47,512 nucleotides of DNA from contig JANXVF010000162.1 in the NCBI GenBank assembly GCA_025351785.1, positions 1 through 47,512 of the forward strand. The letters are read 5' to 3'. The notes under the pieces are model-generated. The model ran no database searches. It was not told the origin of the DNA and saw nothing but the letters and a program-made list of their open reading frames with translations. Positions 17,306 to 26,428 of the stretch are shown here, one piece after another. Origin of the DNA: Flavobacterium sp. (GTDB lineage: Bacteria; Bacteroidota; Bacteroidia; Flavobacteriales; Flavobacteriaceae). Both the position numbers and the translations under genes were made by a program. Every line of letters starts with the position of its first letter. Position 1 is the first letter of the stretch.

Positions 17306-17539
17306 ATGGAAAATCACCAAAAAAATAATCTACTTCACGGTATTACACTTCAAAAAATTCTTGAAGATTTAGTAGATTTTTATGGATTTGATACTCTTAG
17401 CGAATTAATAAAAATTAAATGTTTTACTGATAACCCTTCTGTAAAATCTAGTTTAACATTTCTGCGAAAAACGGATTGGGCTAGAACAAAAGTTGAAAAT
17501 TTATACATCAAAACACTTCCTAAGCTCACTAAATATTAA
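17306..17539 (+). CDS. VF530-family (DUF2132) small protein
   Basis: A 77-residue protein matching the VF530/DUF2132 family over its length, with the hallmarks [40 protein letters not shown] and a conserved Trp-Ala-Arg. The structure of a Vibrio member led to a suggested DNA-binding role, but function is not established. It is divergent from smpB across a 48-base region holding both -7 boxes, and converges toward argS. Confidence 0.88.
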   Translation: MENHQKNNLLHGITLQKILEDLVDFYGFDTLSELIKIKCFTDNPSVKSSLTFLRKTDWARTKVENLYIKTLPKLTKY

Positions 17540-17648
17540 ATACTAAATTTAATTTTTCTTTAACTTAACTAGACTTTGTTAATGTTACAGATGAGAGCAA
17601 GAATTACCATAGTAAATATAGCACACAACATGCCTTTAAAATTATATT

Positions 17649-19427
17649 TTACATTCTGTCAGGCACTTCAATACCAAGTAAACTAAAAGCTAGTTTAATG
17701 GTTAATGCAACTTTTTTTGATAACTGTACTCTAAACACTTTTTTGATATGATTTTCTTCTCCAAGTATTGAAACTGTTTGATAAAATGAGTTGTATTCTT
17801 TTACTAAATCGTAGGTATAATTTGCTACTAAAGCTGGGCTATAATTATTTGCGGCACTTTGAATAATGTACGGGAAAAGTTCAATTTGTTTAATTAATTC
17901 TTTTTCTTTTTGATGAAGTTCTTCTATTTTGATTTTTGTGGCAAAATCAAAATTTGCTTTGCGCAAGATAGATTGTATTCTAGCATGAGTATATTGAATA
18001 AATGGTCCAGTATTTCCAGCAAAATCGACAGACTCTTCGGGATTAAATAAAATTTGTTTTTTAGGATCAACTTTTAAAATATAGTATTTTAAAGCACCTA
18101 AACCGATTATTTTATAAAGTTTATCTTTTTCGGATGCCGAATAATCTTCAAGTTTACCTAACTCTGATGCAATTTTTTTTGCAGTTTCAGTCATTTCTTG
18201 TATTAAATCATCTGCATCAACTACGGTTCCTTCTCGCGATTTCATTTTTCCAGAAGGCAATTCTACCATTCCGTAGGATAAATGATATAAGCTTTTTGCC
18301 CATTCAAAACCTAGTTTTTTTAAGATTAAAAATAATACTTTAAAGTGATAATCTTGCTCATTACCTACAGTATAAACCATCCCACTCACATCTGGAAAAT
18401 CTTTAACACGCTGAATTGCAGTACCTATATCTTGAGTCATATAAACTGCTGTACCATCTGAACGTAAAACAATTTTTCTGTCTAAGCCATCGTCGGTCAA
18501 GTCTATCCAAACAGAAGCGTCTGGATCTTTTTCAAATATTCCTTTTTCAAGTCCAAATTGTACAACATCTTTTCCTAATAAATAGGTGTTACTTTCAAAA
18601 TATTTTGAATCAAAATTGACTCCTAAATTTTTATATGTTTCATCAAAGCCGTCGTAAACCCATTGATTCATCGTTTTCCAAAGTGCCATAATTTCTGGTT
18701 TTCCTGCTTCCCAGTCTAGTAACATTTGTTGTGCTTCTAGCATTATTGGAGCAAGCTTTTTTGCTTCATCTTCAGTTTTTCCAACAGAAATTAATGCTTG
18801 GATTTGAACTTTATATTCTTTATCAAATGCAACATAATAATTCCCCACAAGTTTATCACCTTTTAATCCAGAAGTTCCAGGAGTTGCACCGTTACCGTAT
18901 TTCTGCCAAGCCAACATCGATTTACAGATGTGAATTCCTCTGTCATTTATGATTTGAGTTTTGTATACTTTTTTGCCAGAAGCTTTAAGTATTTCTGCAA
19001 CCGAATATCCTAACAAATTGTTTCTAATATGTCCTAGATGTAATGGTTTGTTAGTATTTGGCGATGAATATTCTACCATAATGGTGTCATTTTTTACATT
19101 TTCATGTAAAAATCCAAAAGTATCATTATCAAAAATTTTATAAAATGAATCGATATAATAATCATCTGATATCACAATATTTAAAAAACCTGCAACTACA
19201 TTAAATTTTTTGACAATTGAGTTATTTTCTTTTAAGTAATCTCCAATTTTAGTGCCTATAAGAGTTGGGTTTTCTTTGATAAATTTTAAAAAAGGGAAAA
19301 TAACAATGGTAATATCTCCTTCAAATTCCTTGCGTGTTGCTTGAAATTCTATATTTTCTAAAGAAATATTGAATAATTCTTGAGCGCCTTTTATAACTGT
19401 TGATTGTAAATTTTTTTGGAGTGACAT
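17649..19427 (-). CDS. argS: Arginyl-tRNA synthetase
   Basis: A 592-residue class I synthetase that charges tRNA-Arg. It has an N-terminal tRNA-recognition domain (about 1-110), the HIGH box as HLGH (130-133), the KMSKS-equivalent KMKSR at 394-398 (KMSxR forms are usual in ArgRS), and a DALR anticodon-binding domain ending in the typical VPDRM. Length is normal. A -7 box lies 19 bases upstream. No hairpin terminator is evident after it. Confidence 0.96.
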   Translation of the reverse strand: MSLQKNLQSTVIKGAQELFNISLENIEFQATRKEFEGDITIVIFPFLKFIKENPTLIGTKIGDYLKENNSIVKKFNVVAGFLNIVISDDYYIDSFYKIFDNDTFGFLHENVKNDTIMVEYSSPNTNKPLHLGHIRNNLLGYSVAEILKASGKKVYKTQIINDRGIHICKSMLAWQKYGNGATPGTSGLKGDKLVGNYYVAFDKEYKVQIQALISVGKTEDEAKKLAPIMLEAQQMLLDWEAGKPEIMALWKTMNQWVYDGFDETYKNLGVNFDSKYFESNTYLLGKDVVQFGLEKGIFEKDPDASVWIDLTDDGLDRKIVLRSDGTAVYMTQDIGTAIQRVKDFPDVSGMVYTVGNEQDYHFKVLFLILKKLGFEWAKSLYHLSYGMVELPSGKMKSREGTVVDADDLIQEMTETAKKIASELGKLEDYSASEKDKLYKIIGLGALKYYILKVDPKKQILFNPEESVDFAGNTGPFIQYTHARIQSILRKANFDFATKIKIEELHQKEKELIKQIELFPYIIQSAANNYSPALVANYTYDLVKEYNSFYQTVSILGEENHIKKVFRVQLSKKVALTIKLAFSLLGIEVPDRM

Positions 19428-19445
19428 TTAAATTCTATTTGATGG

Positions 19446-19453
19446 CAAAGATA
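19446..19453 (-). promoter_or_regulatory. -7 box for argS
   Basis: Minus strand TATCTTTG, a full TAnnTTTG match 19 bases before the argS ATG. No TTG found at a normal distance. Confidence 0.5.
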
Positions 19454-19565
19454 TATTTTATTGTTAAAAATTAATAGGCTTTTAATTTGAAGTTGTCAAG
19501 CTAGATATTTTAATTGTAAAAATAAAAAACCTTGTAAGATATTTTATCGTAATTAAATAAAAAAA

Positions 19566-19606
19566 TGTATTTAATCGATTTTATTTGTATTTAATCGATT
19601 TTTATT
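19566..19606 (+). promoter_or_regulatory. Tandem 20-bp repeat with paired AATCGATT palindromes
   Basis: Two head-to-tail copies of TGTATTTAATCGATTTTATT (19566-19585 and 19586-19606, the second with one extra T). Each contains the palindrome AATCGATT (19573-19580 and 19593-19600). The two centres are 20 bases apart, about two helical turns, so bound proteins would sit on one face. It lies about 30-70 bases upstream of the adhesin ATG, a good place for an operator. Confidence 0.55.
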
Positions 19607-19637
19607 TATAATATTGTTAAACAAAATATCTATTCTC

Positions 19638-22600
19638 ATGAAAAAACTTTTACTATTCATACTTTTTATAAGTTTTGTTAATTGTTTTCCTCAAGCTGTT
19701 ACTGTAGATACGAATACTTACACTGTTCCCCAATTAGTTAATAATGTGTTGATTAATTCGCCTTGTATAAATGCTACTAATATTTCTTGGAGTACGGGGA
19801 CAAATTTTGGTTCTACAAACGGAATTGGTTATTTTCAAAATACAAATCCAAATTTCCCAATGCAGAGTGGTGTAATTTTGAGTACGGGAAATGTTCACAA
19901 AGCTCCAGGACCAAATACAACTCTACAATCTGCAGGAAATGCTGCATGGACTGGAGATGCATCATTAGAAGCTACATTAGCCTCGTCGGGAATTACAATG
20001 ACATCTGCAAATGCTACAGTTTTGCAGTTTGATTTTGTCCCTTTATCAAGTCATTTTGATTTTAATTTTTTGTTTGCATCAGAAGAATATGGGAATTTTC
20101 AATGTCAATATTCAGATGCTTTTGCTTTTTTACTTACAAATTTAAATACTGGAGTTACAACAAATTTAGCTGTTGTACCAGGAACTAACAATCCAATATC
20201 GGTTGTTACAATTCGTGATTTTTTATATAATTCTAATTGTCCTTCTGTAAACCAACAATTTTTTGGATCTTACAATGGTGGTTCAAACGCAAATAGCGCA
20301 GCAATTAATTTTAATGGACAAACCAAAGTTTTAAATGCTTCGGCAAATTTAACTCCAAACGTACCTTACAAAATTAAATTAGTAATTGCTGACAGAGGTG
20401 ATTATCAATCGGATTCTGCAATTTTTTTATCTTCAAATAGTTTTAATATTGGTCAACAAGTTCTTGGGTCTGATCTTTTAGTTGCTAATAATACTGCTAT
20501 TTGTAGCGGACAAACTTCTGTTTTGAACTCGGGTTTAGATCCAGCAACATATACTTTTGTGTGGAAAAAAGATGGAGTGGTTATTTCAGGTCAAACAGGA
20601 CCCACTTTAACAGTTTCTCAAGCAGGAAATTATGAGTTGACTTATACTAATATTGCATTTTCATGTCAAACTATTACAGATTCTGTTATTGTTGAATATT
20701 TTTCAAATTTTACAACAGCAAATCCACATGATTTGCACAAATGCAACACAGGGCAAGCTAGTTATACTTTTGATTTGTCTGTAAACTCAAATTATATAAA
20801 CGCAGGCATAAATCCACCTTATTCTATATCTTATTTTACATCTTTGATTGATGCAAATAATAATGTAAATGAAATACCTACAACATATTCGAGTGCAGGA
20901 AATCAAACATTATATGTTAGAATTAATAATCCAAATACCTCTTGCTATTTAGTAAAATCATTTCAATTAAGTTTAGTAACTTCGCCTGTAGCAAACCAAC
21001 CAAGTACTTATACGGTTTGCGCAAATGATGTTGTTTCAGGAATTGCAACTTTTAATTTAAGTTCATTAAATTCTCAGGTCTTAGGCGGTCAAAATATTGG
21101 CATCTATAATGTGACTTATTATCCAACAATGGCTGATGCTAATGCAGGAACAAATCCTTTGCCAAATAGCTTTAACTCTGCTGGTACAACAATATACCCA
21201 AAAGTAAGATTGATAGACGATGCTGGCTGTTATAGTGTTACATCAGTTGCATTGTTTGTATCTCCTTTGCCATTAGTTGATAATCTCGATGATGTTATTA
21301 CTTGTACAGATTATATTTTACAACCACTCAATAATGGAAATTATTTTACAGGTTCGAATGGGAGCGGAACGCCACTTTTTGCTGGAGATGTAATCTCGGT
21401 GACACAAACAATATATATATTCAATACTACAAATACAACTCCGAGTTGTCCTAACGAGTCAAATTTTAAAGTTGTAATTATAAAACCATCTGAGTTTTCT
21501 TTATCATCTGGAGTTTATTGTAATAGTTATGCTTTGCCGTTTATGCAATTTGGAGAATACCGAACTGCACCAAATGGAGGCGGTACAATTATACCTAATG
21601 GAACTGTTTTAACAACATCGCAAACAGTTTATTATTATTTTAAGTCGCTTGTGCCACCATTTTGTGTTATCGATTTATCGTTTGATATTCAAATTGTTCA
21701 GTCACAAACCGTAATTACCTACTCAAACCAATTTGATTGTACTACTTTCGTTTTACAACCGTTATCATTTGGGAATTATTTTGATGGACCTAATGGAACT
21801 GGCAATCAAATTCCGGCAGGTTCAAATATAAACAGTAGCTCAACAATTTATATACATGGAACGGTTGGAACTTGTGTTAGTGATTCTCAATTTCAAGTTG
21901 TTATAGGTCTAAATTTTCCAACAGATGTAACAGAATGTGTTCAGTACACTTTACCACAATTAGTAGTAGGAAATTATTTTACTGGGCCAATGGGAACTGG
22001 AACACAAATTCCGGAAGGAACAAACATTACTTCAAGTCAAACCATTTATGTTTATGCCGTAAGTCAATCGCAACCAAATTGTACTGATAATTATCATTTT
22101 CAAGTAACTATAAAACTTCCTTTCTTAACGCCACCAGCTGTAACTACAGGATGTGAAAATTATACTTTGCCTTCTCTGAATGCTGGAAATTATTATACAC
22201 AACCAGGAGGAACTGGAACTATGTTGTTGCCTAATGATGTTTTAACAACTTCGCAAACAGTTTATATTTATATAAATGATAACAATGGTTGTACAAACGA
22301 TTTACCTTTTCAGGTAACCATAAATCAAAGACCAATAATCGATTCTCGGTCACTTATAGATACTTGCGATCAATACACATTGACTAATTTAATGAACGGT
22401 AATTATTTTACTGGTCCTAATGGAACAGGAACTATGTTATCTGGTGGTACCGTTTTATCATCATCGCAACTGGTTTATATTTATGCTATGCAAAATGGAT
22501 GTTCGGCAGAAACTAGTTTCCAATTAAATATTTTTTCTATATCGGCACAACAATCTCCTAATATTTCGAAATGTGATAGTTATATTTTACCAGCTTTAAC

Positions 22601-24215
22601 AGGAAATAATAAATACTACTCTCAAGCAGACGGACCCTATGGAAACGGAGTAGAGATTCCTGCTGGAACATCAATAACTACAACACAAACCGTTTATATA
22701 TATGTAGAATCTGGAGGAAGGATTAATTGTTCAAATCAAACTTCATTTGTAATAACAATTATTCCATCTCCTGTTATTGCTCCGATTGCTCCTGTCTATA
22801 GCTGCGAAAGTTATACATTACCGCAATTAACAGTTGGTAATTATTACACACAACCTAACAAAGGCGGTACACAATTAAATTCTGGAACTGTAATTACAAC
22901 GAACCAAGTTGTTTATGTTTATGCTGAAACAGGAACAATACCAAATTGTTATGATGAAAAAAGTTTTTCAATAACATTATATAATGTTGATCAATTATCA
23001 AATGTAACAACTTGCGATAATTATATTTTACCAGTTTTATCTGTAGGAAATTATTATAACGGACCAAATGGAACAGGAGGATTATTACCTTCAGGAAGTT
23101 TAATTTCAAACTCAAAAACTGTTTATATATTTGGTAACTCAGGATATAATCCAAATTGCACAGATGAAACATCATTTGTTGTAACAATAATACCAAAACC
23201 ATTTGCAAATACTGTTCCTGTTGCTTTAACAACCCTTTGTGATGTAGATGGAATAAACGACGGAATTACAAATTTTTACTTAGTTCAGTTAACTTCTACA
23301 ATCTTAGGAACTCAAACTGGTTCTGAATTTAGTGTTACTTATTTTGAAAATTTTAATGATGCAAATTCTAATATAAACTCAGTAACAAGCACAACTGCAA
23401 GTACAGTATTTGCAAGAGTCAGTAATTCGTTAGCTCCAAACTGTTATGACATAAAATCAATTTCAATTATTGTAAATAAGCTTCCTGAGCCTACTGTAAA
23501 AAATGGTATTATTTGTGTAGACAGCAAAACCGGTTCTATTTTAAATCCGTATCTAATTACAAGTGGTTTACCTTTAAGTTCTAATACATTTCAATGGTTT
23601 AATGCTCAAGGTCAACTGGTAGGAACTTCAAATAATTATTTAGCAATTTTAGCCGGAACATATAGTTTGATTGTAAAAAATAATCTCACAGAATGTTCTT
23701 CAACAGAAGTTTTTGTAACAGTTAGTCCTTCTGAACCAGCAATTGTAGCTTATTCTATAAACGAAGATTTTTCTGGAGATCAATCGGTTACAATTGAAGC
23801 AACAGGTACAGGTGGGGATTATGAATATCAACTCGATAATTTGCCTTTTCAAGATAGTCCAGTTTTCAATAATGTAGTTTCAGGAATGCATACAATCACC
23901 GTTAGAGATAAAAATGGTTGTGGTACTACAAATACCGATGCTATAGTAATAAATTATCCTCATTATTTTACACCAAATGGTGACGGAATAAACGATACTT
24001 GGAACATCGTAGACCTAGCCAATCAAGAAGTTTCTAATATCTATATTTTTGACAGATATGGTAAAGTATTAAAAAATATTAAACCATCTGGTCAAGGATG
24101 GGATGGAAGTTATAATAATCAATTGATGATTTCAGACGATTATTGGTTTACAATAACTTACATCAAGAATGGAGAATCTAAAGAATTTAAAGCACATTTT
24201 GCTTTAAAACGTTAA
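19638..24215 (+). CDS. Giant modular surface protein, T9SS type-B sorting domain
   Basis: 1525 residues from the ATG at 19638, which begins the signal peptide MKKLLLFILFISFVNCF; a TTG at 19614 is rejected. Order: a choice-of-anchor L-like domain (about 30-270, with LFASEEYGNFQC); an Ig-like domain (about 285-355); two ~95-residue modules with the sequence pattern Cys..FDLS..YF..DA (about 365-545); nine ~71-residue modules (about 545-1187), each with one Cys at the start (C-x2-Y-xLP) and one near the end (PNC); a third ~95-residue module; two further Ig/SprB-like stretches; and a C-terminal type-B sorting domain (YFTPNGDGINDTWNI...FDRYG...WDG). The type-B domain sends the protein through T9SS to the cell surface. 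Probably an adhesin; ligand unknown. Confidence 0.92.
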   Translation: MKKLLLFILFISFVNCFPQAVTVDTNTYTVPQLVNNVLINSPCINATNISWSTGTNFGSTNGIGYFQNTNPNFPMQSGVILSTGNVHKAPGPNTTLQSAGNAAWTGDASLEATLASSGITMTSANATVLQFDFVPLSSHFDFNFLFASEEYGNFQCQYSDAFAFLLTNLNTGVTTNLAVVPGTNNPISVVTIRDFLYNSNCPSVNQQFFGSYNGGSNANSAAINFNGQTKVLNASANLTPNVPYKIKLVIADRGDYQSDSAIFLSSNSFNIGQQVLGSDLLVANNTAICSGQTSVLNSGLDPATYTFVWKKDGVVISGQTGPTLTVSQAGNYELTYTNIAFSCQTITDSVIVEYFSNFTTANPHDLHKCNTGQASYTFDLSVNSNYINAGINPPYSISYFTSLIDANNNVNEIPTTYSSAGNQTLYVRINNPNTSCYLVKSFQLSLVTSPVANQPSTYTVCANDVVSGIATFNLSSLNSQVLGGQNIGIYNVTYYPTMADANAGTNPLPNSFNSAGTTIYPKVRLIDDAGCYSVTSVALFVSPLPLVDNLDDVITCTDYILQPLNNGNYFTGSNGSGTPLFAGDVISVTQTIYIFNTTNTTPSCPNESNFKVVIIKPSEFSLSSGVYCNSYALPFMQFGEYRTAPNGGGTIIPNGTVLTTSQTVYYYFKSLVPPFCVIDLSFDIQIVQSQTVITYSNQFDCTTFVLQPLSFGNYFDGPNGTGNQIPAGSNINSSSTIYIHGTVGTCVSDSQFQVVIGLNFPTDVTECVQYTLPQLVVGNYFTGPMGTGTQIPEGTNITSSQTIYVYAVSQSQPNCTDNYHFQVTIKLPFLTPPAVTTGCENYTLPSLNAGNYYTQPGGTGTMLLPNDVLTTSQTVYIYINDNNGCTNDLPFQVTINQRPIIDSRSLIDTCDQYTLTNLMNGNYFTGPNGTGTMLSGGTVLSSSQLVYIYAMQNGCSAETSFQLNIFSISAQQSPNISKCDSYILPALTGNNKYYSQADGPYGNGVEIPAGTSITTTQTVYIYVESGGRINCSNQTSFVITIIPSPVIAPIAPVYSCESYTLPQLTVGNYYTQPNKGGTQLNSGTVITTNQVVYVYAETGTIPNCYDEKSFSITLYNVDQLSNVTTCDNYILPVLSVGNYYNGPNGTGGLLPSGSLISNSKTVYIFGNSGYNPNCTDETSFVVTIIPKPFANTVPVALTTLCDVDGINDGITNFYLVQLTSTILGTQTGSEFSVTYFENFNDANSNINSVTSTTASTVFARVSNSLAPNCYDIKSISIIVNKLPEPTVKNGIICVDSKTGSILNPYLITSGLPLSSNTFQWFNAQGQLVGTSNNYLAILAGTYSLIVKNNLTECSSTEVFVTVSPSEPAIVAYSINEDFSGDQSVTIEATGTGGDYEYQLDNLPFQDSPVFNNVVSGMHTITVRDKNGCGTTNTDAIVINYPHYFTPNGDGINDTWNIVDLANQEVSNIYIFDRYGKVLKNIKPSGQGWDGSYNNQLMISDDYWFTITYIKNGESKEFKAHFALKR
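21260..23200 (+). repeat. Nine tandem ~214-bp coding repeats in the adhesin
   Basis: Nine successive modules with consensus Cys-x2-Tyr-x-Leu-Pro-x-Leu, GNYYTGPNGTGT, IP.GT.I..SQTVYIYA and PNC..E.SF.VTI. First-Cys codons run from 21303 (residue 556) to 23013 (residue 1126), an average period of 71 residues. Copies have diverged at protein level, so this is an old array, not a recent expansion. Confidence 0.9.
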
Positions 24216-24255
24216 CACCTTTTTTGCCCCACAAAAAAGTTACTATTTGAACCTC

Positions 24256-24287
24256 AAAAAACCTCGAAGTGCAATTCGAGGTTTTTT
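24256..24287 (+). terminator. Terminator of the adhesin gene
   Basis: A perfect 13-base stem AAAAAACCTCGAA / TTCGAGGTTTTTT with a GTGCAA loop, 40 bases after the stop codon. Confidence 0.88.
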
Positions 24288-24359
24288 ATTGAAATTAATT
24301 TACAAACAATACTTTTTTTAAATAATACTTTGCTCGTAAGTATAAAAAACTATTTAATC

Positions 24360-24367
24360 TATATTTG
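24360..24367 (+). promoter_or_regulatory. -7 box for the ABC-F gene
   Basis: TATATTTG, a full TAnnTTTG match 47 bases before the ATG. The nearest TTTG lies 27 bases upstream, longer than usual. Confidence 0.45.
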
Positions 24368-24414
24368 CAACTTCAAAAAAATAAAGAATTTAACAACAAA
24401 AGCTATAATTTAAA

Positions 24415-26049
24415 ATGATTACAGTGAACGATATTTCCGTAAATTTTGGCGGAACCACCCTATTTAGCGATGTTTCTTTTGCAATAAACGAAAATGACAA
24501 AATTGCATTGATGGGCAAAAATGGTGCAGGAAAATCTACTCTTTTAAAAATAATAGCAGGTCAATCAAAGCCTTCTACCGGAAATATTTCGGCACCCAAA
24601 GATGCGATTATTGCCTATTTGCCTCAACATCTTTTAACTTCAGATGGTACTACAGTTATAGAAGAAACTTCAAAAGCTTTTGGAGAAATTTTTAAAATGA
24701 AAAATGAAATTGATCATATTAATGAACAATTAACAGTTAGAACTGATTATGAAAGTGACGATTACATGAAACTAATCGAAAGAGTTTCTGACTTGAGTGA
24801 GAAATTTTATGCAATTGAAGAAATCAATTATGAAGCCGAAATTGAAAAAATTCTAGTCGGTTTAGGTTTTGAAAGATCAGATTTTACTCGTCAAACCTCT
24901 GAGTTTTCTGGTGGTTGGAGAATGAGGATTGAACTAGCTAAAATTTTATTGCAAAAACCAGATTTGATTCTTCTTGATGAGCCAACTAATCATATGGATA
25001 TTGAAAGTATTCAGTGGTTAGAAGATTTTTTAATAAATTCTGCTAAGGCAGTTGTTGTAATTTCGCACGATAGAGCTTTTGTAGATAATATCACAAACCG
25101 CACGATAGAAGTAACTATGGGAAGAATTTATGATTATAAAGCTAAATATTCTCATTATCTCGAATTGCGAAAAGACAGACGAATGCATCAACAAAAAGCA
25201 TATGATGAGCAACAACGCATGATTGCAGACAATCAAACTTTTATTGATCGATTTAAAGGGACTTTTTCAAAAACAGATGCCGTTCAATCAAGAGTAAAAA
25301 TGCTCGAAAAACTAGTTATTGTTCAGGTTGATGAGGTTGATACATCAGCCTTAAAACTAAAATTTCCGCCTGCAGTTCGATCAGGAAATTATCCTGTAAT
25401 TGTAAAAGATTTGAATAAATCGTATGGCAATCATTTAATTTTTAAAGATGCTAATATTGTCATAGAACGTGGCGATAAAGTTGCATTTGTTGGTAAAAAC
25501 GGCGAAGGAAAATCGACAATGATAAAAGCCATTATGAAAGAAATCGAAATTAATGGCGGTAGTGTCGAGATAGGACACAATGCTCAAATAGGTTATTTTG
25601 CTCAAAATCAAGCCTCACTGTTAGACGAAAATGGCACTATATTTTCTACTATCGATGACATTGCTGTTGGCGATGTTCGAACTAAAATAAAAGATATTTT
25701 AGGTGCATTTATGTTTCATGGTGACGATGTTACAAAAAAAGTTAAAGTTCTTTCGGGTGGCGAAAAAACACGACTCGCCATGATTAAATTGTTATTAGAA
25801 CCAGTAAATATTTTAATTCTCGATGAGCCTTCAAACCATTTGGATATGCGAACTAAAGACATTATTAAAGATGCTTTACGAGATTTTGATGGAACTTTAA
25901 TTTTAGTTTCGCACGATAGAGATTTTCTTGACGGATTAGCAACTAAAGTTTTTGAATTTGGAAATAAAAGAGTTAAAGAACATTTTGAAGATATCAAAGG
26001 ATTTTTAGCTCACAAAAAAATGGAAACGCTTCGCGAAATTGAAAAATAA
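24415..26049 (+). CDS. ABC-F family ATPase (translation factor type)
   Basis: 544 residues with two ABC ATPase domains and no membrane segment, the layout of ABC-F proteins acting at the ribosomal E site. Domain 1: Walker A GKNGAGKST (34-42), signature SGGWRMR, Walker B LILLDEPTNHMD. Domain 2: Walker A GKNGEGKST (from 360), signature SGGEKTRLA, Walker B ILILDEPSNHLD. The linker between them is charged and helical (RKDRRMHQQKAYDEQQRM). It resembles the YbiT/EttA housekeeping branch more than known resistance ABC-F proteins, but that needs a tree. Single-gene unit with a -7 box upstream and a small hairpin downstream. Confidence 0.92.
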   Translation: MITVNDISVNFGGTTLFSDVSFAINENDKIALMGKNGAGKSTLLKIIAGQSKPSTGNISAPKDAIIAYLPQHLLTSDGTTVIEETSKAFGEIFKMKNEIDHINEQLTVRTDYESDDYMKLIERVSDLSEKFYAIEEINYEAEIEKILVGLGFERSDFTRQTSEFSGGWRMRIELAKILLQKPDLILLDEPTNHMDIESIQWLEDFLINSAKAVVVISHDRAFVDNITNRTIEVTMGRIYDYKAKYSHYLELRKDRRMHQQKAYDEQQRMIADNQTFIDRFKGTFSKTDAVQSRVKMLEKLVIVQVDEVDTSALKLKFPPAVRSGNYPVIVKDLNKSYGNHLIFKDANIVIERGDKVAFVGKNGEGKSTMIKAIMKEIEINGGSVEIGHNAQIGYFAQNQASLLDENGTIFSTIDDIAVGDVRTKIKDILGAFMFHGDDVTKKVKVLSGGEKTRLAMIKLLLEPVNILILDEPSNHLDMRTKDIIKDALRDFDGTLILVSHDRDFLDGLATKVFEFGNKRVKEHFEDIKGFLAHKKMETLREIEK

Positions 26050-26089
26050 TTTTTTATGATTTTGGTCTAAAATGTATATTTATTTTTTA

Positions 26090-26218
26090 AACCACATAGA
26101 GCCATAGATTATACTTCTGAATAAGAAAATTTTAGAAATATTTTTTTTCACATAGCTATCAATTCTATATAAAGCGAAGCTCTTTTAAAGGATATGTTTT
26201 CTATGTTTCTTTGTGGTT
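26090..26218 (+). repeat. REP-like interspersed repeat, inverted ends (copy A)
   Basis: A 129-base non-coding element bounded by imperfect inverted repeats: left arm AACCACATAGAGCCATAGA (26090-26108) against right arm 26200-26218, whose complement reads AACCACAAAGAAACATAGA (16 of 19 match). The centre is AT-rich with a short GCGAAGC hairpin. I recognise this kind of CCACA/TAGA-bounded palindrome as recurring between genes in Bacteroidota genomes. It could form a long hairpin in RNA. Strand is arbitrary. Confidence 0.65.
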
Positions 26219-26231
26219 ACATATATTTATT

Positions 26232-26248
26232 AGGCTAAAGCCTTTTTT
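26232..26248 (+). terminator. Short hairpin terminator after the repeat
   Basis: AGGC TAAA GCCT followed by a T run to 26248. The stem is only four to five pairs, so it is weak. It may end ABC-F transcription, 180 bases after the stop. The rest of the 26050-26428 gap is AT-rich with no reading frame of note, apart from the promoter at 26338. Confidence 0.5.
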
Positions 26249-26337
26249 ATTAATTAAAATTCAATTTGATTGTAATTATAAATAAAGAAGAATATTTTTT
26301 TAAAATTTCTTTTCTTAAATTTTTTACAAGATAAATT

Positions 26338-26364
26338 TTGCATCCAACTTTTGTTTTAAATTTG
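26338..26364 (+). promoter_or_regulatory. Promoter of the BrkB-family gene
   Basis: TTG at 26338-26340, a 16-base spacer and TAAATTTG at 26357-26364. The expected leader is about 60 bases. Confidence 0.45.
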
Positions 26365-26428
26365 TTTCTAAATTTTCATGTATTATAATTGTTGGTTAGC
26401 ACAATTCTAAAAAAGCAATGCATTAAAA

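Noticed and set aside
17569..17631. Minus-strand 20-codon frame with a hydrophobic stretch (MLCAIFTMVILALIC) after argS
   Set aside because: Too short to support without conservation data; no promoter or terminator, and AT-rich intergenic DNA yields such frames by chance.
19785..24215. Considered a CRISPR-like array because of regular spacing
   Set aside because: The repeats are coding, diverged, and in one open frame; no short identical repeats with unique spacers exist in the window.
24415..26049. Considered an antibiotic-resistance ABC-F protein
   Set aside because: Its sequence and setting resemble housekeeping ABC-F factors; nothing nearby suggests transfer or resistance.
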